The notes: generated by a model from the letters alone, not told the origin. Positions 1-6,378 are shown, counted from the stretch's first letter. The stretch is DNA of 9,225 nucleotides from an uncultured Rhodanobacteraceae bacterium (GCA_937873105.1 CALMWD010000029.1:1-9225); one strand, 5' to 3'. Program-made: numbers and translations.

Positions 1-46
1 CGGCACCGATTTCACGCTTGATCAGATAACCCGGAATCTGGATCAC
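1..46 (-). CDS. Probable Ser/Thr protein kinase, N-terminus only
   Basis: Only the first 15 codons are inside the window. From a GTG at 46-44 the minus strand reads (M)IQIPGYLIKREIGA. The pattern IPGY-x-I-x-R-E-I-G is how bacterial Hanks-type Ser/Thr kinases begin, with the last residues leading into the glycine-rich ATP loop (usually G-x-G-G-M-A/G-x-V-Y); that loop itself lies beyond the edge. There is no good Shine-Dalgarno sequence before the GTG. The start was chosen because the kinase-like frame begins there and a promoter lies about 30 bases upstream. It points the same way as sspB but appears to have its own promoter. The function rests on a short match and could be wrong. Confidence 0.5.
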   Translation of the reverse strand, partial: MIQIPGYLIKREIGA

Positions 47-76
47 GCTGCTTGGCCGAGACGGAATGGGAACAGG

Positions 77-105
77 ATTGTAGTCAGGGCCCCCGACGCC
101 GTCAG
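77..105 (-). promoter_or_regulatory. Sigma70-type promoter for the partial kinase gene
   Basis: On the minus strand, CTGACG (105-100) is followed after exactly 17 bases by TACAAT (82-77). These match the consensus hexamers at 4 of 6 and 5 of 6 positions. Transcription would start near 70 and give a leader of about 24 bases before the GTG at 46. The element starts 4 bp after the sspB stop codon, so the kinase can be transcribed independently of sspB. Confidence 0.55.
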
Positions 106-109
106 CGGG

Positions 110-523
110 CTATTTCACGACGCGCAGAGCCGGCCCCTTGCGCGCCGGCTTGTCCGGCTCGGAGGGCGGTTCAGGCACAGCCGCGGCCTCGTCGCGGGCC
201 TCGACCGGAAACATCATGCCCTGGCCGTTCTCCTGGGCGTAGATCGCCAGTACCGCACCCACCGGCACGTCGACCTGCTGGCTGACCCCGCCGAAGCGGG
301 CATGGAAGCGGATCCGGTCGTTGCCGAGCTCGAGGTCGGCGACGGCGCGCATCGCCACGTTCAGGACGATCTGGCCGTCCTTGATCGCATGCACGGGCAC
401 GCGCACGCCGGGTTGGCGCGCATCGACCAGCAGGTACGGGGTCAGGCCGTTGTCGCAGATCCAGTCGTACATCGCCCGAACCAGGTAGGGGCGGTTCGAG
501 CTCATGGTGTCGCTGTTGCTCAT
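110..523 (-). CDS. sspB: ClpXP adaptor SspB
   Basis: SspB is a dimeric cytoplasmic adaptor that binds ssrA-tagged peptides from stalled ribosomes and delivers them to the ClpXP protease; it also delivers the RseA fragment in enterobacteria. The 137-residue product has the family N-terminal signature RPYLVRAMYDW, then GLTPYLLVDA, GQIVLNVAMRAV, ARFGG and AVLAIYAQENG. A proline/acid-rich flexible linker (about residues 108-125) follows, and the C-terminal tail PALRVVK is the conserved ClpX-docking XB motif. The ATG at 523 is preferred. A TTG at 532 lies 1 base after the sspA stop and would add three residues, and an ATG at 505 is also possible; none has a strong ribosome binding site, which suggests coupling to sspA. 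Identity is very secure; only the exact start is open. Confidence 0.95.
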   Translation of the reverse strand: MSNSDTMSSNRPYLVRAMYDWICDNGLTPYLLVDARQPGVRVPVHAIKDGQIVLNVAMRAVADLELGNDRIRFHARFGGVSQQVDVPVGAVLAIYAQENGQGMMFPVEARDEAAAVPEPPSEPDKPARKGPALRVVK

Positions 524-533
524 GGGTTCCAAC

Positions 534-1202
534 TCAGGGGCGCAGCTGCTTCTCGTGTTCGGTCATGCTGCGCGTGAAGGCGGGATTGCGGAAAATGCGT
601 TCGCCGTAGTCGACGATCGCCTGGGCTTCCTTGGGAAGCGAGACGGACAACGCCGGCAGGCGCCAGATCAGCGGCGCCAGGGCGCAATCGGCCAGGCTCA
701 TTTCGGGATTCAGGAAAAACTTCGAGGCCTTGAAGGCCGGCAGGGTCGATACCAGACCGTCGCGCAGCCGCTTGCGTGCCGCCTCGGCGGCGGCCTTCGC
801 CCCGGTCTGGATGGTCTCGACCAGGGACAGCCAGTCGCGCTCGATGCGCCGCACCGCCAGGCGAACGCGTGCGCGCGAGAGCGGATCGACCGGCAACAGC
901 GGCGGGTGCGGATAACGCTCGTCGAGGTACTCGCAGATCACGTCCACGTCGTACAGCGACAGTTCGCGGTCGGCCAGGGTCGGCACGTCGTTGTAGGGAT
1001 TCAGTTCGACCAGGTCTTCGGGCGGCTTGGCCGGATCGACGACCACAAGTTCGTAACCGACCGCCTTGGCGGCCAGGACCAGGCGGACGCGGTGGCTATC
1101 GATGTCGTCGCGGCCCGAAAACAAGGTCAGCACGGTGCGTGCGCGTACGGCGCTGGCGGTCTTGCGCTTGGCACCCCAGGGGACTGGATTCGCATTGCTC
1201 AC
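534..1202 (-). CDS. sspA: Stringent starvation protein A (RNA polymerase-associated)
   Basis: SspA is a glutathione-S-transferase-fold protein that binds RNA polymerase and, in Escherichia coli, supports stationary-phase and acid-stress transcription. The 222-residue product has a thioredoxin-like N-terminal domain (about 22-98, LTLFSGRDDIDSHRVRLVL and LNPYNDVPTL), the PHPPL surface motif at 98-102 known to be needed for activity in E. coli, and an all-helical C-terminal domain (SLADCALAPLIWRLP). It lacks catalytic GST features, as expected. The start is GTG at 1202-1200, backed by an AAGGTGA ribosome binding site 6 bases upstream. That gives a roughly 20-residue N-terminal tail before the fold, somewhat longer than in E. 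coli. It sits between petC and sspB, the usual order in many gamma- and betaproteobacteria. Confidence 0.95.
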   Translation of the reverse strand: MSNANPVPWGAKRKTASAVRARTVLTLFSGRDDIDSHRVRLVLAAKAVGYELVVVDPAKPPEDLVELNPYNDVPTLADRELSLYDVDVICEYLDERYPHPPLLPVDPLSRARVRLAVRRIERDWLSLVETIQTGAKAAAEAARKRLRDGLVSTLPAFKASKFFLNPEMSLADCALAPLIWRLPALSVSLPKEAQAIVDYGERIFRNPAFTRSMTEHEKQLRP

Positions 1203-1238
1203 GTCGGGTCACCTTCGCGTCCGGAGTCGGCGGATTCC

Positions 1239-1267
1239 GGAATATCGCGTTGGCTCGAAAATGGCAA
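1239..1267 (-). promoter_or_regulatory. Possible internal promoter for sspAB
   Basis: In the petC-sspA gap the minus strand has TTGCCA (1267-1262, 5 of 6 to the -35 consensus), a 17-base spacer, and TATTCC (1244-1239, only 3 of 6 to the -10 consensus). The -35 is good and the -10 is weak. It lies just after the petC-distal hairpin and about 35 bases before the sspA start. This is where a growth-phase promoter for the sspAB pair would be expected, but the assignment is tentative. Confidence 0.3.
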
Positions 1268-1291
1268 GGGCCCGGGATCCCGCCCGGACCC
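1268..1291 (-). terminator. Hairpin between petC and sspA, weak terminator or processing site
   Basis: Read on the minus strand, a 9-bp arm GGGTCCGGG pairs with CCCGGGCCC (one G-U pair) around a 6-base loop, about 20 bases after the cytochrome c1 stop. The bases that follow, TTGCCATTTTCG, contain only a broken T run. It would be a leaky terminator at best, or an RNA-stability element separating abundant pet mRNA from sspAB. Confidence 0.4.
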
Positions 1292-1311
1292 GTCCATCCT
1301 CGGGCGTCCCG

Positions 1312-2055
1312 TCAGTGCACGTCGCGCCAGTACTCGTGCTTCAGCATCCAGGTCAGCAGCGTCAGCACCGAGAGGAACAGCAGCACCCAGACGCCGATCT
1401 GCTGGCGCTTGAGGCCGGCCGGCTCGGCGGCATACTGCAGGAAGTTCGAGATGTCGCGCGCGACCTGGTCGAACTCCTCGGGCTTCAGGCGACCGGGCTG
1501 GGCCTGCTCGAAGTGCGAGAACACCGGCGCCGCGCCGGCGGCATGGTCGCCTTCCGGCGCATTGAACACCGCCGACTGCACGCCCTGCAGCTCCCACAAC
1601 ACGTTGGGCATGCTGGCACCCGGGAACAGGACGTTGTTCCAGCCGAGCGGGCGCGCCGGATCGCGGTAGAAGCTCTTCAGGTAGGTGTAGATCCAGTCGG
1701 CGCTGCCGCGCACGCGCGCGGTCAGCGACAGATCCGGCGCGGCCTTGCCGATCCAGGTATCGCCGTCGGCCGGCTTCATGGCGATGGTCATCGGCTCGCC
1801 GAACTTCACGCCGGTGAAGTTCAGCGAGGACATGACCTGTTGTTCGGTCAGCCCAAGGTCCTCGGCCATGCGCGAATAACGCAGGTACTTCAGCGAATGG
1901 CAGCCCATGCAGTAGTTCATGAACAGGGCCGCGCCGCGCTGCAGCGAGGCCTGGTCGGACAGGTCGGCGCCCGAGGACTGCAACTGGGCCGGACCGCCAC
2001 TGGCCTGGGCCACGGCGGCGACGAGGGAGAATGCGAGTGCGATCAGCTTCTTCAT
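1312..2055 (-). CDS. petC: Cytochrome c1 of the bc1 complex
   Basis: This is the c-type heme subunit of ubiquinol:cytochrome c oxidoreductase; it takes electrons from the Rieske cluster and passes them to soluble cytochrome c on the periplasmic side. The 247-residue product has an N-terminal Sec signal peptide (cleavage probably near residue 19, VAQAS), the heme-binding motif CMGCH at 49-53, and Met149 in FPGASMPNVLWELQG as the likely sixth iron ligand. One C-terminal transmembrane helix (about 220-238) is followed by a short charged tail. The ATG at 2055 lies 10 bases after the cytochrome b stop with only a weak AGAAA-type ribosome binding site, so translational coupling is likely. The length and all key residues are normal for the family. 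Confidence 0.97.
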   Translation of the reverse strand: MKKLIALAFSLVAAVAQASGGPAQLQSSGADLSDQASLQRGAALFMNYCMGCHSLKYLRYSRMAEDLGLTEQQVMSSLNFTGVKFGEPMTIAMKPADGDTWIGKAAPDLSLTARVRGSADWIYTYLKSFYRDPARPLGWNNVLFPGASMPNVLWELQGVQSAVFNAPEGDHAAGAAPVFSHFEQAQPGRLKPEEFDQVARDISNFLQYAAEPAGLKRQQIGVWVLLFLSVLTLLTWMLKHEYWRDVH

Positions 2056-2065
2056 TGTCTGTTTC

Positions 2066-3316
2066 TCAGTGATCGAAGGTGACGCGCTCGGGCACGGGCT
2101 TGGTCTTGTCGATGGCCGTCCAGAACGGCATCGTGAAGAAGAACGCGAAGTAGAAGAAGGTCAGGATCTGCGCCACCAGCTTCTGGGTGTCGCTGCCCGA
2201 CTGCGCACCCAGCCAGCCGAGCACGACGAAGCTGATCACGAACAGGGTGACCATGATCTTCGTGATCGGGCCGCGGTAGCGGATCGACTTCACCTTCGAG
2301 CGGTCGAGCCACGGCACCAGGAAGAAGATCAGGGTGGCCGCGCCCATCACCACGACGCCCAGCAGCTTGTCCGGGATCGCGCGCAACATCGCGTAGTACG
2401 GCGTGAAGTACCACACTGGCTTGATGTGCTGCGGCGTCACCATCGGGTTGGCGGCGCTGAAGTTGTCGTGCTCCAGGAACCAGCCGCCGACGGTCGGTTC
2501 GAAGAAGATGATGAAGGCGAAGATCATCAGGAAGAACGAGGTACCGAACAGATCCTTGATCGTGTAGTACGGATGGAAGGCGATGCCGTCCTTCGGGATG
2601 CCGGTGTCCTTGTCCTTGACCTTTTTGATGTCGACGCCGTCCGGGTTGTTCGAGCCGACTTCGTGCAGGGCCATCAGGTGCAGGTAGATCAGCCCGGCCA
2701 GTACGAACGGCAGCGCGATCACGTGCAGGGCGAAGAAGCGGTTCAGCGTCGCGTCCGAAATCAGGTAGTCGCCGCGGATGAACTCGACCAGGGCCTCGCC
2801 GACGAACGGCACCGCGCCGAACAGCGAGGTGATGACCTGGGCGCCCCAGTACGACATCTGGCCCCAGGGCAGCACGTAGCCGAAGAAGGCCTCGGCCATC
2901 AGCACCAGGAAGATCACGACGCCGAGCGTCCACACCAGTTCGCGCGGCTTCTGGTAGGAGCCGTAGATCAGGCCGCGGAACATGTGCAGGTAGACCACGA
3001 TGAAGAACATCGAGGCGCCGGTCGAATGCATGTAGCGGATCAGCCAGCCCCACTCGACGTCGCGCATGATGTATTCGACCGAGTCGAACGCTTCCGCCGC
3101 GGACGGCTTGTAGTTCATGGTCAGCCAGATGCCGGTGAGGATCTGGTTGACGAACACGACCAGGGCCAGCGAGCCGAAGAAGTACCAGAAGTTGAAGTTC
3201 TTCGGCGCGTAGTACTTCGCGGCGTGGCGGTCCCACCACTTGAACAGGCCCGGGGCGCGGTCGTTCATCCAGCCCTGGGCCCCGTCGATGACACGATTGA
3301 TGACGTTTGCACTCAT
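2066..3316 (-). CDS. petB: Cytochrome b of the bc1 complex
   Basis: This is the membrane core of the bc1 complex and carries hemes bL and bH plus the quinol-oxidising and quinone-reducing sites. The 416-residue product has eight predicted transmembrane segments (roughly 42-66, 94-116, 128-150, 190-214, 257-275, 318-335, 356-372, 383-400), the full-length bacterial form with N- and C-terminal parts fused. Heme ligands are His97/His111 and His198/His213; the second pair is separated by 14 residues instead of the 13 in mitochondrial cytochrome b. The Qo motif usually written PEWY is PVWY here (300-303). The ATG at 3316 lies 2 bases after the Rieske stop, so coupled translation is expected. Identity is certain. 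Confidence 0.98.
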   Translation of the reverse strand: MSANVINRVIDGAQGWMNDRAPGLFKWWDRHAAKYYAPKNFNFWYFFGSLALVVFVNQILTGIWLTMNYKPSAAEAFDSVEYIMRDVEWGWLIRYMHSTGASMFFIVVYLHMFRGLIYGSYQKPRELVWTLGVVIFLVLMAEAFFGYVLPWGQMSYWGAQVITSLFGAVPFVGEALVEFIRGDYLISDATLNRFFALHVIALPFVLAGLIYLHLMALHEVGSNNPDGVDIKKVKDKDTGIPKDGIAFHPYYTIKDLFGTSFFLMIFAFIIFFEPTVGGWFLEHDNFSAANPMVTPQHIKPVWYFTPYYAMLRAIPDKLLGVVVMGAATLIFFLVPWLDRSKVKSIRYRGPITKIMVTLFVISFVVLGWLGAQSGSDTQKLVAQILTFFYFAFFFTMPFWTAIDKTKPVPERVTFDH

Positions 3317-3318
3317 GG

Positions 3319-3918
3319 TCAGGCCGCCTTCGGATCGGTGTCGAGACCGATCATGATGGTGTTGTCGTCAATGAAGAAGTACGGCGGCACGCGCAGGTTG
3401 GTCGGCGCCGGAACCCCCTGGTAGACGCGGCCGGCCATGTCGAAACGCGAGTTGTGGCAGGGGCAGTAGAAACCGCCCTTCCACTCGCTGTCGAACGGCT
3501 GCGGCAGCATTTCCGGGAAGAAGGTCGGGGAGCAGCCGAGATGGGTGCAGATGCCGACGATGACGGCGATGTCCGGTTTGCGCGACCGGGTCGGGTTCTT
3601 GGCGTACTCGGGCTGCTCGCTCTCGTTCGAGGCCGGATCGCGCAGGCGACCCTCGACCTCGCCCAGCGCGGCCAGGGTCTCGGGCGTGCGGCGCATGATC
3701 CACACCGGTTGGCCGCGCCACTGCTGGATCACGCGCTGACCGATCTCCAGCTTGCCGATGTCGACGACGACCGGCGCGCCCGCCGACTGCGCACGCGCGC
3801 TCGGCTGCCAGGCCTTGATGAACGGCACCGCGGCGAACACGCCGCCGACGCCACCGACCACGGCGGTGGTCGCGGTCAAGAACCGCCGACGGCCGTGGTT
3901 TACGCCCTGCTCTGCCAT
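3319..3918 (-). CDS. petA: Rieske iron-sulfur subunit of the bc1 complex
   Basis: This subunit carries the [2Fe-2S] cluster that accepts the first electron from ubiquinol and swings to cytochrome c1. The 199-residue product begins with a twin-arginine-type region (RRRFL at 10-14) followed by a single uncleaved membrane anchor (about 17-37), consistent with Tat export of the folded protein. The cluster domain has CTHLGC (124-129) and CPCH (152-155): Cys124, His126, Cys152 and His155 bind iron, and Cys129 and Cys154 form the usual disulfide. The ATG at 3918 was chosen because homology begins there. The frame stays open to 4125, but that stretch has no Rieske-like sequence and crosses the promoter. 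First gene of petABC, read from the promoter at 3977-4006. Confidence 0.97.
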   Translation of the reverse strand: MAEQGVNHGRRRFLTATTAVVGGVGGVFAAVPFIKAWQPSARAQSAGAPVVVDIGKLEIGQRVIQQWRGQPVWIMRRTPETLAALGEVEGRLRDPASNESEQPEYAKNPTRSRKPDIAVIVGICTHLGCSPTFFPEMLPQPFDSEWKGGFYCPCHNSRFDMAGRVYQGVPAPTNLRVPPYFFIDDNTIMIGLDTDPKAA

Positions 3919-3950
3919 GGGAAACCCCACACGATGAAATGAAACCGGGA

Positions 3951-3965
3951 TGGCTCGGGGAGCCA
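3951..3965 (-). promoter_or_regulatory. Hairpin at the 5' end of the pet mRNA
   Basis: A perfect 6-bp stem TGGCTC/GAGCCA encloses a 3-base loop. Given the promoter at 3977-4006, transcription should start near 3970, so the hairpin would form within about 5 bases of the mRNA 5' end. Such terminal stem-loops are known to slow 5'-end-dependent decay in other bacterial mRNAs. That role here is inferred. Confidence 0.4.
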
Positions 3966-3976
3966 AAGGACGCGGG

Positions 3977-4006
3977 ATTCTAGTGGATCGGGTCCGCATA
4001 GGACAA
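3977..4006 (-). promoter_or_regulatory. petABC(-sspAB) promoter
   Basis: On the minus strand, TTGTCC (4006-4001, 4 of 6 to consensus) is followed after 18 bases by TAGAAT (3982-3977, 5 of 6 to consensus). The predicted start near 3970 gives a leader of about 52 bases before the Rieske ATG. It is the only good promoter seen upstream of the bc1 genes, in a 136-bp divergent region shared with the DegS-like protease gene. Confidence 0.6.
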
Positions 4007-4026
4007 TCGAAACAGCCGCTTCGGCA

Positions 4027-4056
4027 CGGACAAAAGCCGTCTTCCGTTGTCAGAAT
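4027..4056 (+). promoter_or_regulatory. Weak promoter candidate for the DegS-like protease
   Basis: CGGACA (4027-4032) and CAGAAT (4051-4056), each 4 of 6 to consensus, are 18 bases apart. If used, transcription would begin at about 4063-4064, exactly at the second candidate start codon, giving a leaderless mRNA. Neither candidate ATG has a Shine-Dalgarno sequence, which fits that reading but does not prove it. Confidence 0.25.
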
Positions 4057-5182
4057 GCGAACCATGCGCAAACTCGCCCAGTCCGTCCTGTTCGTCCTCC
4101 AGTTCGCCGTACTCGGCCTGCCCATCGCCTTCGTGGCGACGCGACTCTGGCCGGAGCGCTTCGCGCCGCCGGCACCGAGCCCGGCGGTGGCCGCCGCCGC
4201 GGCACCCGGCTCCTACAGCGAGGCCGTGCGCAAGGCCGGCCCGTCCGTGGTCAGCATCTACACCCAGCGCGTCGTGGCCGAGCAGCCCTACCGCATGTTC
4301 ACCGACCCGACCCAGAACCGTTACAACGGCATCACCTTGGGGCCCGCCCGCAAGCGCCTGGAGCGCAGCCTCGGCTCCGGCGTGATCGTGCGCGAGGACG
4401 GCTACGTCCTGACCAATCATCACGTCGTCGAAGGCGCGGACGACATCTTCATCGGCCTGTGGGACGGGCGCATCACCTCGGCGCACGTGATCGGGGTGGA
4501 CGCGGAGACCGACCTGGCCGTGATCAAGGTCGAAGGCGCGAAGCTGCCGGCCGCGCACTTTGCGGCCCCGGAAGCGCTGAACGCAGGCGATGTCGTGCTC
4601 GCGATCGGCAATCCCTATGGCCTGAGCCAGACCGTGACGCTCGGCATCGTCAGCGCCACCGGTCGCAACCAGCTCAGCCTGAGCCGCTACGAGGATTTCA
4701 TCCAGACCGATGCGGCTATCAATTCGGGCAACTCCGGCGGCGCCCTGGTCAACGCCTCCGGCGACCTGGTCGGCATCAACACCGCGCAATTCGGCACCGG
4801 GCTCGGCATCAGCTTCGCGATTCCCGCCGCGTCGGCGCGACGCGTGCTCGACCAGATCATCCAGCACGGCGAGGTCATCCGCGGCTGGATGGGCGCCGAG
4901 TACGCCGGTGCGCCGGCCTCGCCGGCCGCCGAGGGCACCATCCAGCAGCGCGGCGCGCAGATCGCCTTGCTGCTGCCGGGTGGTCCGGCCGACGCGGCCG
5001 GACTCAAGCCGGGCGACGTCATCGTCGAGTTCAACCAGCAGCCGGTCGGCGACGAGGGCGACCTGCGCTCGCGCGAGGCCGCGCTGGCGCCGGGCACGAA
5101 GGTGCAGGTGCGGGCGCTGCGGGTCGGCGTCGAGTTCGTCACCGAAGTGGAACTGATCCAGCGTCCGAAAGCGCAGCGCTAG
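4055..5182 (+). CDS. degS: DegS/AlgW-type membrane-anchored HtrA serine protease
   Basis: This is a periplasmic S1C-family protease. Family members with this layout sense misfolded outer-membrane proteins through the PDZ domain and cut the anti-sigma factor RseA/MucA. The 375-residue product has one N-terminal transmembrane helix (about 9-28), a low-complexity Pro/Ala linker, a trypsin-like domain with His123 (NHHVVEGAD), Asp153 (ETDLAVIKV) and Ser227 (NSGNSGGAL), and a single C-terminal PDZ domain (about 278-366). One PDZ plus a retained anchor favours DegS/AlgW over DegP/DegQ, which have two PDZ domains. ATG at 4055 and ATG at 4064 are both possible starts, and neither has a ribosome binding site. 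It is divergent from petABC and not beside rpoE-rseA. The family is certain; the exact DegS role is inferred. Confidence 0.9.
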   Translation: MRTMRKLAQSVLFVLQFAVLGLPIAFVATRLWPERFAPPAPSPAVAAAAAPGSYSEAVRKAGPSVVSIYTQRVVAEQPYRMFTDPTQNRYNGITLGPARKRLERSLGSGVIVREDGYVLTNHHVVEGADDIFIGLWDGRITSAHVIGVDAETDLAVIKVEGAKLPAAHFAAPEALNAGDVVLAIGNPYGLSQTVTLGIVSATGRNQLSLSRYEDFIQTDAAINSGNSGGALVNASGDLVGINTAQFGTGLGISFAIPAASARRVLDQIIQHGEVIRGWMGAEYAGAPASPAAEGTIQQRGAQIALLLPGGPADAAGLKPGDVIVEFNQQPVGDEGDLRSREAALAPGTKVQVRALRVGVEFVTEVELIQRPKAQR

Positions 5183-5190
5183 CTGGGCAA

Positions 5191-6294
5191 TCAATCGAAG
5201 CCGTTGCCGAACAGCTCGTCGACCTCGAACGCGCCGCGGTCCACGGCCATGCCCTGCATGCGCTTGGCGCCGGCCACGTCCCAGGTGGTCAGGCCGCCGG
5301 TCGGCGAATTGTTGCCGCTGTTGCGCGCGACCGAAGTCGGTGTCAGTGCGTAGTCGATGTAGTATTCGCGCGCCTCCGCCACAAATCCGGGATCGCCGCC
5401 CGTCGTGTTGCCGCTGCCGGCCGCCGGCGTGCCCTTGATCGCGCCGAGATGGTTGTAGCGCAGCACGGCGGCGCTGGCCGACAGTCCGCTGACATCGATG
5501 TCATAGCGGTCGGTGCCGGCGTTGTTGCCCCAGACGATGTTGTTGCTGGCCCACACTGCGGTGTATGCGCCGTCGATGCCGGACTTCGCGAACTGCAGTC
5601 CGCCGGCGGCACCGGCGAGACCTTCGGCGAGATTGTCGGCAACGGTGTTGTTGTTCATGACGAAGGTGCCGCCGCGCCCCTCGATGAAGGCGGCGCCGCC
5701 GCGACGTGCGGCGTTGTGGTGGAAGACGTTGCCTTTCAATTGCGCGGACTTCGCCTGGAGGAACAGGCCGCCGCCGTCTCCGAGCGGCGCCACGCACCCC
5801 TCGAAGATGTTTCGCTCGAGCTGGACCGTGCCATAGGCCGAAACGATCGACGCGCAGCCGCCGATGCCCGACAGGCCGGTCAATCCGTCCTCGAATCGGA
5901 CCTGCTCGATGCGGAGCAAGCCCGGCGTCATGGAACTCATCGAAACGGTCAGGGCGCGACGCGCGGCGCTGCCGGACAACGCGGTCACCTGATGCACCGG
6001 CTTCTGTTCGACGCAGGCGTTGGGGTAGGCGTTCGAACCGAACCAGTTGCCGGAGATCGTCAGGGCGCCATCGTTGGCGGACACGTAGGTAAAGCCGTTC
6101 ACGTCGCCGGTCGCGTTGAACTGCCCGTAGCGCAGACGGATGACATCGTCGTCGGCGCTGGCGGCGGCGGCGGTCAGCATGTTCTGCAGGTCGGTGGCGT
6201 TCGTCGCGCAGTAGATCGCGGCGCGGGCAGGGTTGATGCCGGCGCTGGCGACCAGGACCGCGAGCGCGTATCCAAGGCATCGATGATGTGACAT
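5191..6294 (-). CDS. Secreted right-handed beta-helix protein with LFGNGFD tail
   Basis: A 367-residue exported protein of unknown function. It has a Sec signal peptide (residues 1 to about 26, ending ARA|A) and four cysteines in the mature part (29, 94, 147, 167). Residues about 126-260 show repeated beta-helix rungs such as LLRIEQVRFEDG, TVQLERNIFEGC, AQLKGNVFHHN and VMNNNTVADN. The C-terminal part (DPGF, YYIDYALTPTSVARNSG, then DRGAFE) resembles the tails of proteins annotated as choice-of-anchor Q or parallel beta-helix repeat proteins. The last residues, LFGNGFD, match a C-terminal pattern I recall from many exported Lysobacterales proteins. The ATG at 6294 has a good GGAGAA ribosome binding site 5 bases upstream, buried in a strong hairpin. 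No polysaccharide-lyase catalytic set is recognisable, so no enzymatic role is assigned. Confidence 0.85.
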   Translation of the reverse strand: MSHHRCLGYALAVLVASAGINPARAAIYCATNATDLQNMLTAAAASADDDVIRLRYGQFNATGDVNGFTYVSANDGALTISGNWFGSNAYPNACVEQKPVHQVTALSGSAARRALTVSMSSMTPGLLRIEQVRFEDGLTGLSGIGGCASIVSAYGTVQLERNIFEGCVAPLGDGGGLFLQAKSAQLKGNVFHHNAARRGGAAFIEGRGGTFVMNNNTVADNLAEGLAGAAGGLQFAKSGIDGAYTAVWASNNIVWGNNAGTDRYDIDVSGLSASAAVLRYNHLGAIKGTPAAGSGNTTGGDPGFVAEAREYYIDYALTPTSVARNSGNNSPTGGLTTWDVAGAKRMQGMAVDRGAFEVDELFGNGFD

Positions 6295-6299
6295 GGCTA

Positions 6300-6342
6300 T
6301 TCTCCGTTTGGCGATGGGGTGTTCATCGCGGGGAACGGAGAA
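6300..6342 (-). promoter_or_regulatory. Hairpin that buries the ribosome binding site of the beta-helix gene
   Basis: On the minus strand, arm TTCTCCGTT (6342-6334) pairs perfectly with AACGGAGAA (6308-6300), which contains the Shine-Dalgarno sequence. Inside this, GCGATG (6329-6324) pairs perfectly with CATCGC (6316-6311) around the 7-base loop AACACCC. The two stems are separated by an internal loop of CCCC against CA. Fifteen base pairs thus hide the ribosome binding site, while the AUG at 6294-6292 stays just outside. No T run follows on either strand, so it is not a standard terminator. It could be a translational switch (thermometer, protein- or sRNA-opened) or a DNA operator. Confidence 0.6.
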
Positions 6343-6378
6343 ATCGCGCGGGACCGGACAAGGCCCTCGGGCAAAGGA

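Noticed and set aside
1919..3424. A 501-codon open frame on the plus strand opposite cytochrome b and c1.
   Set aside because: It is antisense to proteins with all conserved heme-binding residues, has a His/Arg/Asp/Glu-rich composition typical of GC-rich antisense frames, and shows no recognisable domain.
3919..4125. An N-terminal extension of the Rieske protein up to 4125.
   Set aside because: The extra residues have no Rieske or signal-peptide character and would cross the promoter at 3977-4006; the twin-arginine signal starts naturally from the ATG at 3918.
5169..5179. Short palindrome AGCGC-A-GCGCT at the end of the protease gene as a terminator.
   Set aside because: It has only 5 bp, a 1-base loop and no T run, so it cannot form a useful terminator.
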